Shown here one piece after another: positions 19,014 to 28,794 of a DNA stretch of 64,000 nt. The DNA is from an uncultured Carboxylicivirga sp. (GTDB lineage: Bacteria > Bacteroidota > Bacteroidia > Bacteroidales > Marinilabiliaceae). The stretch's first letter is position 1; every line of letters starts with the position of its first letter. The stretch lies in assembly GCF_963674565.1 (NCBI RefSeq), contig NZ_OY771430.1, positions 1,984,001 to 2,048,000 of the forward strand, read 5' to 3'. A model generated the notes under the pieces. That model saw only the letters and a program-made list of their open reading frames with translations. It did not search any database and was not told the DNA's origin. The translations under genes and the position numbers were made by a program.

Positions 19014-19375
19014 TTATCGTATTCCAGGCTTATTTAAAACTCTCCAATAGAGTTCAATTTGCACTGCTACCTCAATAAACTTTTCAAAATTTACTGGTTT
19101 TACAACATATGAAATAACACCAGGATTATTAGCCTGCTTTATATCATTATCTTCTGTCGAACTAGTAAGAACCACAACAGGAACAACATTTAGGAATTCA
19201 CTAGGCTTTATATAATTTAAACTTCCAAACCTGAATATTTTGGTAATTTAAAATCAAGCAAAATCAGAACTGGTAAGGAAGTTCAATTCTTTAATTTATC
19301 AATCCAAAGAATAGCTTCTTCCCCAACTCTCAACACATTAACTGGATTTGTCAAATTATGCTCAAAAATTTATAA
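19014..19375 (-). pseudogene. Decayed single-domain response regulator
   Basis: Read on the minus strand, pieces of an Rcp1-like receiver protein appear in order: NPVNVLRVGEEAILWIDKL, a stop codon, LPVLILLDFKLPKYSGLEV (phospho-acceptor Asp present), another stop and frame change, then VVPVVVLTSSTEDND, SYVVKPVNFEKFIEV and LYWRVLNKPG before a terminal TAA at 19014. The N-terminal acidic segment is not recognisable. It is the same family as the intact regulator at 44672 (VVKPVVFKDFVEAV). It sits just upstream of the hybrid kinase and was probably once its partner. Confidence 0.8.
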
Positions 19376-19950
19376 TAGCAATATCTGTTCTGGTATTTTA
19401 ATACACCTTAAATATTATATTAAAGCTAGCAATTCTTTAATTAAATTAAAACTTAATTGGATTAATTACTATTTATTTACATTATTATAATTTTTCAAAT
19501 CGCTTATTATTATTTTAATAATTTCACCTCAAATCATATATAACAAGGCCTTCAACAAATTAGCATTTTCCCGATAAAATGCTTAACCTGTATTATATAT
19601 TATCTTTCGATCAAACCTTAGCAATTATTGATGAAACCTTTGTTTCGAATTAACGTATTTAAACACATTAAAACAATTACACTTTTAACAATCAACTATT
19701 AATCAATTCAATAACAACCCAGAAGCTCATTAAATAGTATCTAAAAGTATCTAAAAGCAATACATTACTAATAAGTTTTAGCTTTTATCATTAATAAACA
19801 TTACTATTTCTTAAATACTCGATATTATCAATTTCATAATGACTAAAACACCAAAAGTAATCAGCAATAATTAAGAATAAGACCAATAAAAACAGTATCA
19901 AGAATTAATTATTATCGACAATTAATTACATTTTCTATTAACACACCACT
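19376..19950. other. AT-rich intergenic region before the ABC transporter gene
   Basis: About 575 bases with no coding signal on either strand. The only structure I see is a short tandem repeat near 19736-19760 (AGTATCTAAA twice). It must hold the promoter of the ABC transporter gene and may hold remains of the decayed regulator's N-terminus, but no promoter can be chosen. Confidence 0.4.
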
Positions 19951-22914
19951 ATGGAGGTTTTCTATAAAAGCAAAACAATTATAAGTATTATAGAGCTTTA
20001 TACTGTTTTTAATAAATATAATAGCCTGGATTTTAACTCAATTGACATTTCTTATATTGACTCTTTTCTGACTCCCATTTTATCCACCAAAAGTAGACTT
20101 GAATATCTTGATTACTATAAATTTCAAACCAGCCATAAGAATTCAATCAAGGAAGCTGATATTGCTCAACAAATTTCAAAATGCACTGATATACTAGAGG
20201 AACTTAAATCTGAATTAGACACAAAGCAAAAATATGAAGTATACATTGCAATATTAGAATATGGCTTATTCATTATAAATGACAACAATAGGCATGAAGT
20301 TGAGTACTTATTAGAACTAATCTGCAATACATTTAATCTCAACCATGATGTTATTTATGATATAACATGCTTTTGCAAAAAAGATACAGATTTAATAAAA
20401 AACAGAGATAATATAATAGTTGTAGGAGATTTTAAACGAATTCTCCCAAAAACATTCAACATATATCAATGTAATTATATAATTGGTAATATATGGTTCC
20501 TTTATATTGAACCTATAGGTGCATTTCTATTTCAATACAACGGAAGTGACACTTTAGTTTTAAACAATCAATCAGTTTTTAAAAACCGTCTATACTATTT
20601 ATCATTAGGAGGAATTATAGAAGGCGATAACATATGCCCAATATTTTATAGTGAACTTTTTATTAGTAAGACATCAGCTAGTTTTAAACCTATACACCTC
20701 GAAGTAAAGAACATTTCAAAAACCTTTAAAAATACGAATCAAGGAATAAAACCATTAAGCTTTGATGTGTCGTCAGGAAATCTAATGGCAATAGTTGGTT
20801 CAAGTGGAAGTGGTAAAACAACACTTATTAATCTACTTAATGGAAATTTAAAAGCAGATGAGGGTACAATTTTAATAAATGGTTATGATCTGAATTCGGA
20901 TTATGAAACATTACGTAAACATTTGGGATATGTTCCCCAGGATGATCTGCTTATTGAGGAATTAACTGTTTTTCAAAATCTTTTAATTAATACACACTTA
21001 TGTCGAAATGACTTAACTAAGAAAGAACGAGTTAATTTAGCATTACACACATTACGTGACCTTGACCTATATGAGGTAAAAGATTTAAGGGTAGGTAATC
21101 CGTTAAATAAAATTATTAGCGGAGGACAGCGCAAGAGGCTTAATATTGCACTGGAAATCATACGACAACCTACTATCCTTTTTCTCGATGAACCAACATC
21201 TGGATTATCCTCATCAGACGCTTTTTCTGTTATCAATTTATTAAAAAAACTAGCTCTTACAGGGAAAATTGTAATTATAAATATACATCAGCCTTCATCT
21301 GATATCTTTTATTTATTTGATAAGTTATTAGTTCTAGACCAATACGGATATGCAACTTATTTTGGAAATCCTATTTGGGCAGTCAAACATTTCAAAAAAA
21401 TTTTACAATTTGAGGACTCAGCCTCAGAAGATAGCATAAGACTTGGAAACTTTAGTCCCGAAAGAATCTTTCATTTAATGTATTCCAAATCAAAGAATGA
21501 AAATGGAAAAACAACAGATAAGCGAAACATTGATGGTAAAGAGTGGAATAAGTACTATCAAGAGGAATACATCTCAAGAAAAGAAGTAAAAACAAAATCA
21601 CCTTTACCTTCTTCATTGACAAAAAAACCATCAGTCGTAAAGCAGTTTGCAATCTTCACCCTTAGAAACTTTATGACCAGAGGTACTGATGTTTCATACA
21701 TGTTTTTGCTTTTACTCAGTTCTCCGGTTCTAGCCATCATTATGTCTTTTTTTTTAAAGGCAACGGATTTTGAAACCCACCAATACAATCTCATAAACAA
21801 TGATAATATACCGGCATACCTATTTATAAGTGTAGTAATTTCCATTTTTCAAGGTTTGATAATAAGCTCTGCTGAAATATTTAGAGATCTTAAGATATTG
21901 AAAAGAGAATCATTTTTAAATCTCAGCCCGATAGCTTATCTAAACTCTAAACTTATCTATGTACTTACAATTAATGCATATCAAATTAGCATTTACATAC
22001 TTATTGGTAACGCGATATTAGAAATTAAAGAACTCTATTGGTTATATTTTATTGTATTATGGGTAACAGCAACATCATCAAGTCTAATTGGATTATTTAT
22101 TTCAACAAAGTTTAAATCCATGCTATCCATATACATTACTATACCTTTTATTTTAATTCCTAAAATATTATTGGCTGGAGCAATATTGGATTATGATAAA
22201 ATACATCACTCCCTTGCATCTCCTAAATATGTTCCGATATATGCTGATCTTACTATTTCAAGATGGGCATATGAGAGTCTGGTTGATATTCAATTCTCAT
22301 TAAATAAATATGATAAGGATATTTACAATGAACTGATTAATAAGAGTACATTTCAATATTACCTTTATTTTACAATTCCTTTAATGAAGAGTGAAATTAA
22401 TTCAGACAAGTTCAATAATGATTTAGGTACAATTAAAAAAGTAAAATCAATATTTGACGAAATATTGATTCAATTCCCAACATTAAATAAAAGTCAAAAT
22501 ATTAGTGATATAGACTTCTCAAATCAGGAAAATCTTAATCTAATAATCAATAAAATTGAAAAGTGGCTAAAACTTAATCTGAGAGAAACCAATAAGATAA
22601 TTGATATATATAGAGTCAATCAAGAAGTTGAGAAAAAAGATCATTACAATAAAAAACTCGCTGAATTTGTATTAGTACAAGATGACATGTTGAATTATAT
22701 TTTACAGAATGATAAATTGATTAGAAAATATCAACCTTGCTATCACCTGCCTGACAACAACTTTGGAAGATCGCACTATTTTGCTCCATATAAGAAAATG
22801 GGAGAATACTATATCAAGACATGGAAATTTAACACTCTTGTTCTTTTAATTTATGGATTATTATTTTATCTTCTTACACTGAAGCAATTAATAAAAAAAG
22901 ATTTTAAGGTATAA
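19951..22914 (+). CDS. ABCG-like ABC transporter (ATPase fused to permease) with extra N-terminal domain
   Basis: A 987-residue half-transporter. Residues 1-250 are an uncharacterised helical/beta region with no FHA or other named motif that I recognise. The ATPase follows (about 250-480): Walker A GSSGSGKTT near 282, signature ISGGQRKRL near 389, Walker B ILFLDEPTSG near 410, and a following His in NIHQPSSD. This is the White/ABCG order. The permease part (about 565-985) has around six membrane segments, with a loop of about 200 residues between the last two (about 750-955) rich in Lys, Asn and Ile. The substrate is unknown. The gene precedes a secreted protein (18 bases on), a REC pseudokinase and a lipoprotein, all on the same strand, so export linked to these surface proteins is plausible. 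Confidence 0.85.
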   Translation: MEVFYKSKTIISIIELYTVFNKYNSLDFNSIDISYIDSFLTPILSTKSRLEYLDYYKFQTSHKNSIKEADIAQQISKCTDILEELKSELDTKQKYEVYIAILEYGLFIINDNNRHEVEYLLELICNTFNLNHDVIYDITCFCKKDTDLIKNRDNIIVVGDFKRILPKTFNIYQCNYIIGNIWFLYIEPIGAFLFQYNGSDTLVLNNQSVFKNRLYYLSLGGIIEGDNICPIFYSELFISKTSASFKPIHLEVKNISKTFKNTNQGIKPLSFDVSSGNLMAIVGSSGSGKTTLINLLNGNLKADEGTILINGYDLNSDYETLRKHLGYVPQDDLLIEELTVFQNLLINTHLCRNDLTKKERVNLALHTLRDLDLYEVKDLRVGNPLNKIISGGQRKRLNIALEIIRQPTILFLDEPTSGLSSSDAFSVINLLKKLALTGKIVIINIHQPSSDIFYLFDKLLVLDQYGYATYFGNPIWAVKHFKKILQFEDSASEDSIRLGNFSPERIFHLMYSKSKNENGKTTDKRNIDGKEWNKYYQEEYISRKEVKTKSPLPSSLTKKPSVVKQFAIFTLRNFMTRGTDVSYMFLLLLSSPVLAIIMSFFLKATDFETHQYNLINNDNIPAYLFISVVISIFQGLIISSAEIFRDLKILKRESFLNLSPIAYLNSKLIYVLTINAYQISIYILIGNAILEIKELYWLYFIVLWVTATSSSLIGLFISTKFKSMLSIYITIPFILIPKILLAGAILDYDKIHHSLASPKYVPIYADLTISRWAYESLVDIQFSLNKYDKDIYNELINKSTFQYYLYFTIPLMKSEINSDKFNNDLGTIKKVKSIFDEILIQFPTLNKSQNISDIDFSNQENLNLIINKIEKWLKLNLRETNKIIDIYRVNQEVEKKDHYNKKLAEFVLVQDDMLNYILQNDKLIRKYQPCYHLPDNNFGRSHYFAPYKKMGEYYIKTWKFNTLVLLIYGLLFYLLTLKQLIKKDFKV

Positions 22915-22932
22915 CAATTAAAATATTTAACT

Positions 22933-23415
22933 ATGATAAGATTATCATTCTTCATTTGTATCATGTATCTTTTTACAGTAAACACTAATGCCCAAGACTG
23001 TAAACATTTATTTGATTCAACACCTCCACTGGGTGAAAAGTATGTTACTAAATCAGATAGATTATTTGAAATTTCTAACGGAGATACGATTAAAGTAGTT
23101 CGTTTTTTATACGGAAATAGTAATTATAATATAACCATAACAAAAGATAATCCTGATTTAAAAATAGGACTAAAACTTATTGATAGTAAAAATCTAGAAA
23201 TATTATGGGATAATACGGATAAAAACTTAATAGAAGATCTTAATATCTCATTAGATAATTCATGTCGAGTTGTTATTGAAATTGCTTCATTAAATAAAAT
23301 CAAAGAAAGAACAGAATGCATTGCATTAACAATTCGCTCGTATAAAAAGTATGTACCTAAAACATTAAATAACCAACCACAACTAAACAGCCCACCAGAC
23401 GTAAATTGGCAATAA
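22933..23415 (+). CDS. Small secreted protein, paralogue A
   Basis: A 160-residue protein with a Sec signal peptide (FICIMYLFTVNTNAQ, cleavage after NAQ). The mature part begins DCKHL and is mostly beta-strand. It resembles the protein encoded at 34023: both start with AQ-(D/N)C, have a polar FEIS/FSLR segment before a YNITI/YFLSV strand, an (I/K)ILYDN or EILWDN motif, and a late ECxxL strand. The two conserved Cys positions (early DC and late EC) may form a disulfide. No function is known. It lies between the ABC transporter and a REC pseudokinase in one direction. Confidence 0.7.
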   Translation: MIRLSFFICIMYLFTVNTNAQDCKHLFDSTPPLGEKYVTKSDRLFEISNGDTIKVVRFLYGNSNYNITITKDNPDLKIGLKLIDSKNLEILWDNTDKNLIEDLNISLDNSCRVVIEIASLNKIKERTECIALTIRSYKKYVPKTLNNQPQLNSPPDVNWQ

Positions 23416-23514
23416 TATGTCAGGGAATTTCAGTAACACCAACATTTTAAATAAATTCCTTTTAAACGCTTTCTATAATACTCGAGATTAAATTAATAAA
23501 AACATAAGATTTAG

Positions 23515-24618
23515 ATGAAGAAGAAAGGGCGTATATTAATTATTGATGATAACACTAAAAATCTTCAGGTACTCGCCAATATTTTAAACAACAACAACTA
23601 CGATGTTGAAATTGGCATTAGTGGTTTAGATGTTTTTAATTGGTTAGAACATGAAATTTTTGATCTGTTATTATTAGATATAATGATGCCGGAAATTAAT
23701 GGTTTTGAAGTTTGTAGACAATTAAGAAAAAACAATCAATACGATTTAATGCCTATTATCTTCATTTCTGCAAAAACAGACTCTCAGAGTATGGTAGAAG
23801 GGTTTGACTCTGGTGGGCAAGATTATATTTCAAAACCCTTTGATCAAGCTGAGTTACTTGCAAGAATAAAAACACATATTGAACTTAGAAAGAGTAAGGA
23901 AACACTTAAAACATTAAACTCTAACCTTGAAAAATTAGTTAATGAACGTACTGAAGAATTAAATATCGCCAACAAAAAATTAACGAATCTAGGTAAGACC
24001 AAAGACCGATTTCTTAAATTCATTGGAAATGAAATAAGTAAACCATTAGTATCAATAACTAAGGTAATTGAAATTATTAAACATTCTTCTGAATCCAACC
24101 GAATGGCAGGAACCATTTCGCAATTAGACCAATCGGTTGAGAGATTAAGAAAAGTAACACAAATGGCCTCTTATATAACACAGATAAGTACATCTGATGA
24201 GTCACATGACAAAACACCATTCACGTTACTTTCAACAGTTGAATACGTTTTAGTTAAGATGAACTCGATACTGGAGCTAAAAAATCTTGAATTGGATATA
24301 GACATTGATGATAAAATGGTAATACATGGAAATAATAAGCTTTTTAGAAGTTCAATCCAATCCATTTTAACAATGCTATTTGAAGAAATAGAAAAGAACC
24401 AATTAATAAAAATATTTAGCACAAAAAATACAGATACAAGCCAATTAATTATTGAAGCATTTTTAAATTCATGGGATAATGACGATTCGATAACTGAAGA
24501 ATTGTTATTATTAAACTCTTACAGTCAGACAATAATGCAGCTTGATGCCGGTTCATTTCAGTTGTTAAATGAAGACAAAAAAACCTTTAAGTTTGAATGG
24601 ACTTTCTTAAATGAATAA
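23515..24618 (+). CDS. REC protein with a degenerate histidine-kinase domain
   Basis: A 367-residue protein with the same layout as the REC-first kinases at 14732 and 34519. The receiver (about residues 5-122) is complete: ILIIDDN, Asp in LLLLDIMMPEINGFEVC, Thr/Ser switch in FISAKTDS and Lys in YISKPFD. The dimerisation segment reads FLKFIGNEISKPLVSI, with Asn at residue 172 where active homologues have His. The ATP-binding half (about 240-365) has lost the usual N box (LFEEIEKNQ) and the DxGxG motif is not visible. It should therefore be phosphorylated but unable to act as a kinase. I infer a phosphorylation-controlled scaffold, decoy or dimerisation partner of the active homologues. Confidence 0.85.
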   Translation: MKKKGRILIIDDNTKNLQVLANILNNNNYDVEIGISGLDVFNWLEHEIFDLLLLDIMMPEINGFEVCRQLRKNNQYDLMPIIFISAKTDSQSMVEGFDSGGQDYISKPFDQAELLARIKTHIELRKSKETLKTLNSNLEKLVNERTEELNIANKKLTNLGKTKDRFLKFIGNEISKPLVSITKVIEIIKHSSESNRMAGTISQLDQSVERLRKVTQMASYITQISTSDESHDKTPFTLLSTVEYVLVKMNSILELKNLELDIDIDDKMVIHGNNKLFRSSIQSILTMLFEEIEKNQLIKIFSTKNTDTSQLIIEAFLNSWDNDDSITEELLLLNSYSQTIMQLDAGSFQLLNEDKKTFKFEWTFLNE

Positions 24619-24641
24619 TAGTAATTTCTAAATTAATAATT

Positions 24642-25532
24642 ATGAAATCAACTCTAAACTTTATAGTATTTTTCACAACTGTAATTCTGTTACAACTAAT
24701 GGCAGGTTGTTCTGGTTGTGAGCAAAAGAAAACCAACTTAGGTGATAAGGTAAATTTTGATGATATCAATATTATTGATACAGTCGACGCAGTTATTATG
24801 GCTTTACCATCTCCGGAAGAAGTTCTCGAATACATTAAGAGTAATGAAGTTAAATTCGATAACAGCTTGCTTTTAAAAGGTAAAATTTCTCACACAGAAT
24901 TATCTAACTCTCAGAAGAAAATTGCATTAGGCATGTATCTGGCCGACCTAGCTTACCTCTCATCCTTTTCTAAATCTGAATATATTTCAGAATACATGCA
25001 ATTAATAGATGAGATTCTGAAGGATTTAGACTTAACTCCTATTGTTTCGAAAGAATTAAGGTCTAAACTCATCAACACAGACTTTAATCCTCATGAGATT
25101 TATAACCTCATAACTCAGTTGCATGACTCAGTTATTAATTATTTATTTGATGTTGATGATGGAAAGACTCTTACACTAATATCAGCGGGTGCTTTTTGTG
25201 AAATAATCTATATTTCTGTTAATCTGCATAATGATTATGATTTGTATCAAATGTCGATAAGTAAAATTACAGAGCAGAAATTAATTTATGACGATCTTTT
25301 ATCAATGACAAAATCATTTGAAGATGCAGAACTAAGTGAAATACATGATAGAATAAGCACTTTAAACAATCACTTTAACTTAATGAATTTTGAATCAGAA
25401 ATAATTAGCTCAAATATAGCAGAAGACGACACTCTCATCATAAATAGTGTTACAACTTCTGAGTTATCTAAAGAAAAATACCTCAACTTTTCAGAAGCAG
25501 TCAATCAACTTCGAGCTGATTTATTAAAATAA
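24642..25532 (+). CDS. Lipoprotein of unknown function, paralogue A
   Basis: A 296-residue protein with a lipoprotein signal (LLQLMAGC). The body is helical. It is clearly related to the 289-residue protein at 33149: shared features are a LPSPEEVLEYI/FPNPDEIMTYI start, the GMYLADLAY / GLYLADLAY motif, a central helix around an aromatic-rich GAFCEIIYISVNL/GSILESLYLTLNS segment, and a final helix ending in EAVNQLRADLLK/STVEEIRNNWLK. I recall many Bacteroidota lipoproteins with a similar G-Y-ADLAY block and no assigned function. It follows the REC pseudokinase by 23 bases and ends a four-gene plus-strand run starting with the ABC transporter. Confidence 0.7.
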   Translation: MKSTLNFIVFFTTVILLQLMAGCSGCEQKKTNLGDKVNFDDINIIDTVDAVIMALPSPEEVLEYIKSNEVKFDNSLLLKGKISHTELSNSQKKIALGMYLADLAYLSSFSKSEYISEYMQLIDEILKDLDLTPIVSKELRSKLINTDFNPHEIYNLITQLHDSVINYLFDVDDGKTLTLISAGAFCEIIYISVNLHNDYDLYQMSISKITEQKLIYDDLLSMTKSFEDAELSEIHDRISTLNNHFNLMNFESEIISSNIAEDDTLIINSVTTSELSKEKYLNFSEAVNQLRADLLK

Positions 25533-25590
25533 TTCCTATTTCCTATCAATATCTTATTGATTAATATATTGGTAGGAATTCTTTTTCTTT
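25531..25590 (+). terminator. Terminator between convergent genes
   Basis: AATTCCTA (25531-25538) pairs with TAGGAATT (25573-25580), and an alternative inner pairing of CCTATCAATAT with ATATTGGTAGG exists. A T-rich stretch follows. It lies between the plus-strand lipoprotein and the minus-strand OmpA gene and may serve both. Confidence 0.6.
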
Positions 25591-25612
25591 TATAATCCAT
25601 AAACGCAGATAA

Positions 25613-27664
25613 TTATCTTAATCCTATAATTTCAAACTCGGTCCTTCGGTTTTTCTTCCGACCTTCAGGATTATCTGTACCATCAGCATTTTTGTTTGGA
25701 GCAACAGGATCTGATTCTCCTTTACCAACAGCTTCTAATCTATCAACTTCAACACCTCTTTCAACTAAATAATTGACAACATTTTCGGCTCTCTTTTCCG
25801 ACAATCTTAAATTATAACGTTCACTTCCTAAATTATCCGTATGAGAAATAATTCTTATTTTAATTTCAGCATAATTTTCAATCAGCTTTAACAAAGTGGA
25901 ATCCAAAGCTTGTTTGGCCTCGTTTGTTAATTCCATTTTATCAAACTCATAATTAATGTTATTTATTTCTATTGGCTGAGTTGGAATCGTTAAAACCGGC
26001 TTTAAATCAAGAGACAAAACATCCTTTACATTTTCATCTTTTGTATTGAAAGTAAATCCTCCGTCTACTACCAGGGTATCTTTCACTTCAATTCTATAAT
26101 CGTTACCCTTATCAAGCCAAACACCAAACTCTCCATCTTCATTGGTAAAGGTTTCTTTAATTAAAAACGAGGCTGTAGTATCTGCCATCTGCGAGATAGC
26201 AATTATCTGATTAGCCAATACTCCAGTTGTTTCATTTCTCTCTGAAACTAAAGAGATGCTCTCATTTGTTAGAAGTTTCTGAGTCTTGATTTTACCACTA
26301 ACAAAAACCCTCGCAACTTCGGTCTCAATAAAACCAAATATTTTATTTAAAAAAACATCTTTATTTGTTTGCAGGTATGTTAATCTATTAGAGCATAAAA
26401 CTCCTTCACTTCCGGATTCATTGCGGTAATAATCAATATCATCATAAGGTGAATTGATCGGGTAGCCTACGTTCAATGGATCTTGCCAATTTACTAATTC
26501 TCCCTTGGCATAAAAAATATCATAACCTCCAATAGTAGGATGAAAATCCGAGCTAAAAAACAAACCATGTGATTCAAGTTCGTAAAATGGAGTTATTTCA
26601 TTTCCACTTGTATTGATAAATGCACCTGCATTATAAACACCAGTATGTTTTTTTAATTTTTTATCATATATAGCATACCAAATATCTTTACCTCCCGCTC
26701 CTCCTTTTCTGTCAGAAACAAAGTATACTACTTCAAGTGAAGGATCATAACAAGTACCAACTGTAGGTTGAGTGGTAGAATAGCCTTGTTTATTAATATT
26801 TTTATTTAATAATTCAGGTGAACTCCAAACTCCATTTCGGTTTTCTGACATGTATAAATGACAAATGTATTTATTGTTTTTATCACGATTACATTTTGTG
26901 AAATAAAACCTTAAACCATCAACAGACATTGCTCCATCACCTGTATCATAGTCATCAAAATTAAAGTATGGCTCAGGCAAATCTGTTATTGTATTCCACT
27001 CTGATTCTTTTTTTACGGCATATAAAAAACCTCTTTTTGACTCATATGGCTTATTCAATTTCTCAATTAAATCATTAGTAATAACTCCACCGTAAATTAA
27101 TTCAGTGTTACTTATCAGATTAGGTGCAAATTCAATTATTTGCTCATTTAAATCAATTCTCAAAGGATCAATTTTGGTGTATATAACTGTGTCAGATAAA
27201 CTCAATGCTAATTCACAACCAGCCATAGAATTTTCAATTTTATCACGAGAAACATCTCCCATTTTAAGTCTCTTTGTCTTAGACCTCAGTTTTTTTAAGA
27301 TATCTATTGCTTCAGTATAATTTCCCTTTACTTTTTCCAATTCGGCTAAATAAAAGGCAATTTCCCCATTTTCAAATGGATGTAAATTGAAATCAGAACG
27401 AAAAAAATCGTATGACATATTCCATTGCTTACTCAAATACAACGCCTTACCATAATACAACTTATACTTTGGTTCATCTTTCTTTCTCTTTAGTAATTCT
27501 GCCGCAATATCTAATGATGTCAAGTAATCCTTTAGCAAAACAGATTCTTTATACATCCTTATTAATTGCCAATTTTTATAACTCTTATAATCTAATTGAA
27601 TTTGAGCTTTTAATGTAATTGCTATGAAAGAAATAGCGAATATTAAAATAATCCTCTTTATCAT
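25613..27664 (-). CDS. OmpA-family protein with PD40 repeats
   Basis: A 683-residue exported protein. After a signal peptide comes a helical, TPR-like region (about 25-140; YKLYYGKALYLSKQW, AFYLAELEKVKGNY), then PD40/WD40-like propeller segments (about 200-445; DGAMSVDGLRFYFTKCN, VYFVSDRKGGAGGKDIWY, GLFFSSDFHPTIGGYDIFYA), a beta domain (about 450-560), and an OmpA C-terminal domain (about 570-683; ISHTDNLGSERYNLRLSEKR, GKGESDPVAPN, RRTEFEI) that binds peptidoglycan. This layout is common beside PorP/SprF genes and is comparable to the OmpA-like SprD-type proteins of gliding bacteria. It starts 2 bases after the PorP/SprF stop, so the two are one transcript. It probably anchors the outer-membrane complex to the cell wall. 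Confidence 0.92.
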   Translation of the reverse strand: MIKRIILIFAISFIAITLKAQIQLDYKSYKNWQLIRMYKESVLLKDYLTSLDIAAELLKRKKDEPKYKLYYGKALYLSKQWNMSYDFFRSDFNLHPFENGEIAFYLAELEKVKGNYTEAIDILKKLRSKTKRLKMGDVSRDKIENSMAGCELALSLSDTVIYTKIDPLRIDLNEQIIEFAPNLISNTELIYGGVITNDLIEKLNKPYESKRGFLYAVKKESEWNTITDLPEPYFNFDDYDTGDGAMSVDGLRFYFTKCNRDKNNKYICHLYMSENRNGVWSSPELLNKNINKQGYSTTQPTVGTCYDPSLEVVYFVSDRKGGAGGKDIWYAIYDKKLKKHTGVYNAGAFINTSGNEITPFYELESHGLFFSSDFHPTIGGYDIFYAKGELVNWQDPLNVGYPINSPYDDIDYYRNESGSEGVLCSNRLTYLQTNKDVFLNKIFGFIETEVARVFVSGKIKTQKLLTNESISLVSERNETTGVLANQIIAISQMADTTASFLIKETFTNEDGEFGVWLDKGNDYRIEVKDTLVVDGGFTFNTKDENVKDVLSLDLKPVLTIPTQPIEINNINYEFDKMELTNEAKQALDSTLLKLIENYAEIKIRIISHTDNLGSERYNLRLSEKRAENVVNYLVERGVEVDRLEAVGKGESDPVAPNKNADGTDNPEGRKKNRRTEFEIIGLR

Positions 27665-27666
27665 TC

Positions 27667-28698
27667 TTAGAATCTTTCAGTAGGGTGAATAATTTCTCGC
27701 AAGGAAGAATTGGGTAGAATATATACCAATCCAAATTCAATACCTGTATTGGCAGAATAATTTGACTTCAAACCTGAAATATCAAAATCATAGCTCGAAA
27801 AAAACTTCCATTTTGACAAGTCAATTCCAAAACCGAAGATTATGCTCTCAAAGTTATTCAATATTCCGTTTCTTAAAAAAAGCCCTCCTTGAATATTTCT
27901 TATGCTCTTATTTGCATTTATTCTATAACCAACATTAGAACCGATTATTGTTTGCCGTGATTTTCCTTGAGCAACAAGAACAAATGCTGGAGTGGTAAAA
28001 ATAAATTTAGATATAGAATATTCAAACTTCGTATGAAATACATTTCGTATATCTGTTTGATTCTCTTCCCCAAAAAATGTTTCACTTGGTTTGTTAATGT
28101 TTTGAGCAGAATAACCCACATTTAAAACAGATTCATTAAAGGTTTTGGTAACCAAAATACCTATACCGGCAGACACATTACTTGAAGTATTAATATCAAA
28201 TTGTTCTGACGTAGGTAAATTTCTGTCGAATGATCCTGTTTCTCTACTATATTGATCTGGGTAAGTTTCATTTAGGCTATTGAATGACCTTGATACATAA
28301 CCTATTTGCAATCCTGCAGTTATAGCAACTGTTCGTGTAACAGCAACTCTTTTTGCAATATTTGCAAAAAAGTAATGTGCCGGAAAATTATACTTACCTG
28401 CATCATCATGGCTATAATAAATACCAACATCTATTTGTTCATCAAAAGGGAAAAACGGTTTTTCAAAGCTTGTATAAAAGGTTTGGTATGGCACACCTAA
28501 ATTATAACCTTGAGCCCGATACATTGCAACAGCACGAAGATCTCCATCAAAACTACCAATGTTAGCCGGATTAAGAGTTAAATGTGTCACATATAAATTT
28601 GAGAAATGAATATACTGAGCTTGTACTCCCGGCAACAACCAAACATACAGCACTATAAAACAAACATTTATCAACAAAATAACAACTCTTTTCTTCAT
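27667..28698 (-). CDS. PorP/SprF-type T9SS outer-membrane protein
   Basis: A 343-residue outer-membrane protein with a signal peptide ending VQAQ. The hallmark LTLNPANIGSFDGDLRA follows, then alternating beta-strands to the end (YRAQGYNLGVPYQTFY, GIYYSHDDAGKYNF, FGFGIDLSKW). In Flavobacterium johnsoniae the homologue SprF is needed for surface display of SprB, whose C-terminal domain is type B. This gene is divergent from, and 96 bases from, a PKD protein with just such a sorting domain, so the two are presumed partners. It heads a two-gene operon with the OmpA/PD40 gene. Confidence 0.92.
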   Translation of the reverse strand: MKKRVVILLINVCFIVLYVWLLPGVQAQYIHFSNLYVTHLTLNPANIGSFDGDLRAVAMYRAQGYNLGVPYQTFYTSFEKPFFPFDEQIDVGIYYSHDDAGKYNFPAHYFFANIAKRVAVTRTVAITAGLQIGYVSRSFNSLNETYPDQYSRETGSFDRNLPTSEQFDINTSSNVSAGIGILVTKTFNESVLNVGYSAQNINKPSETFFGEENQTDIRNVFHTKFEYSISKFIFTTPAFVLVAQGKSRQTIIGSNVGYRINANKSIRNIQGGLFLRNGILNNFESIIFGFGIDLSKWKFFSSYDFDISGLKSNYSANTGIEFGLVYILPNSSLREIIHPTERF

Positions 28699-28736
28699 CC
28701 CATCTTATTTATTAAAGGTTAAATTAGAGGAACCAA

Positions 28737-28765
28737 TTGAAAATAGCAATTTTTTTGTTATTTTG
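28737..28765 (+). promoter_or_regulatory. Candidate promoter for the PKD-repeat surface protein
   Basis: TTG (28737-28739) and TATTTTG (28759-28765) are separated by 19 bases, close to the -33/-7 layout of Bacteroidota promoters, although the -7 element is one base short of TAnnTTTG. The leader would be about 25 bases. Confidence 0.35.
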
Positions 28766-28794
28766 TGTATCCGCCAAACAAAGTTTAACAGATT

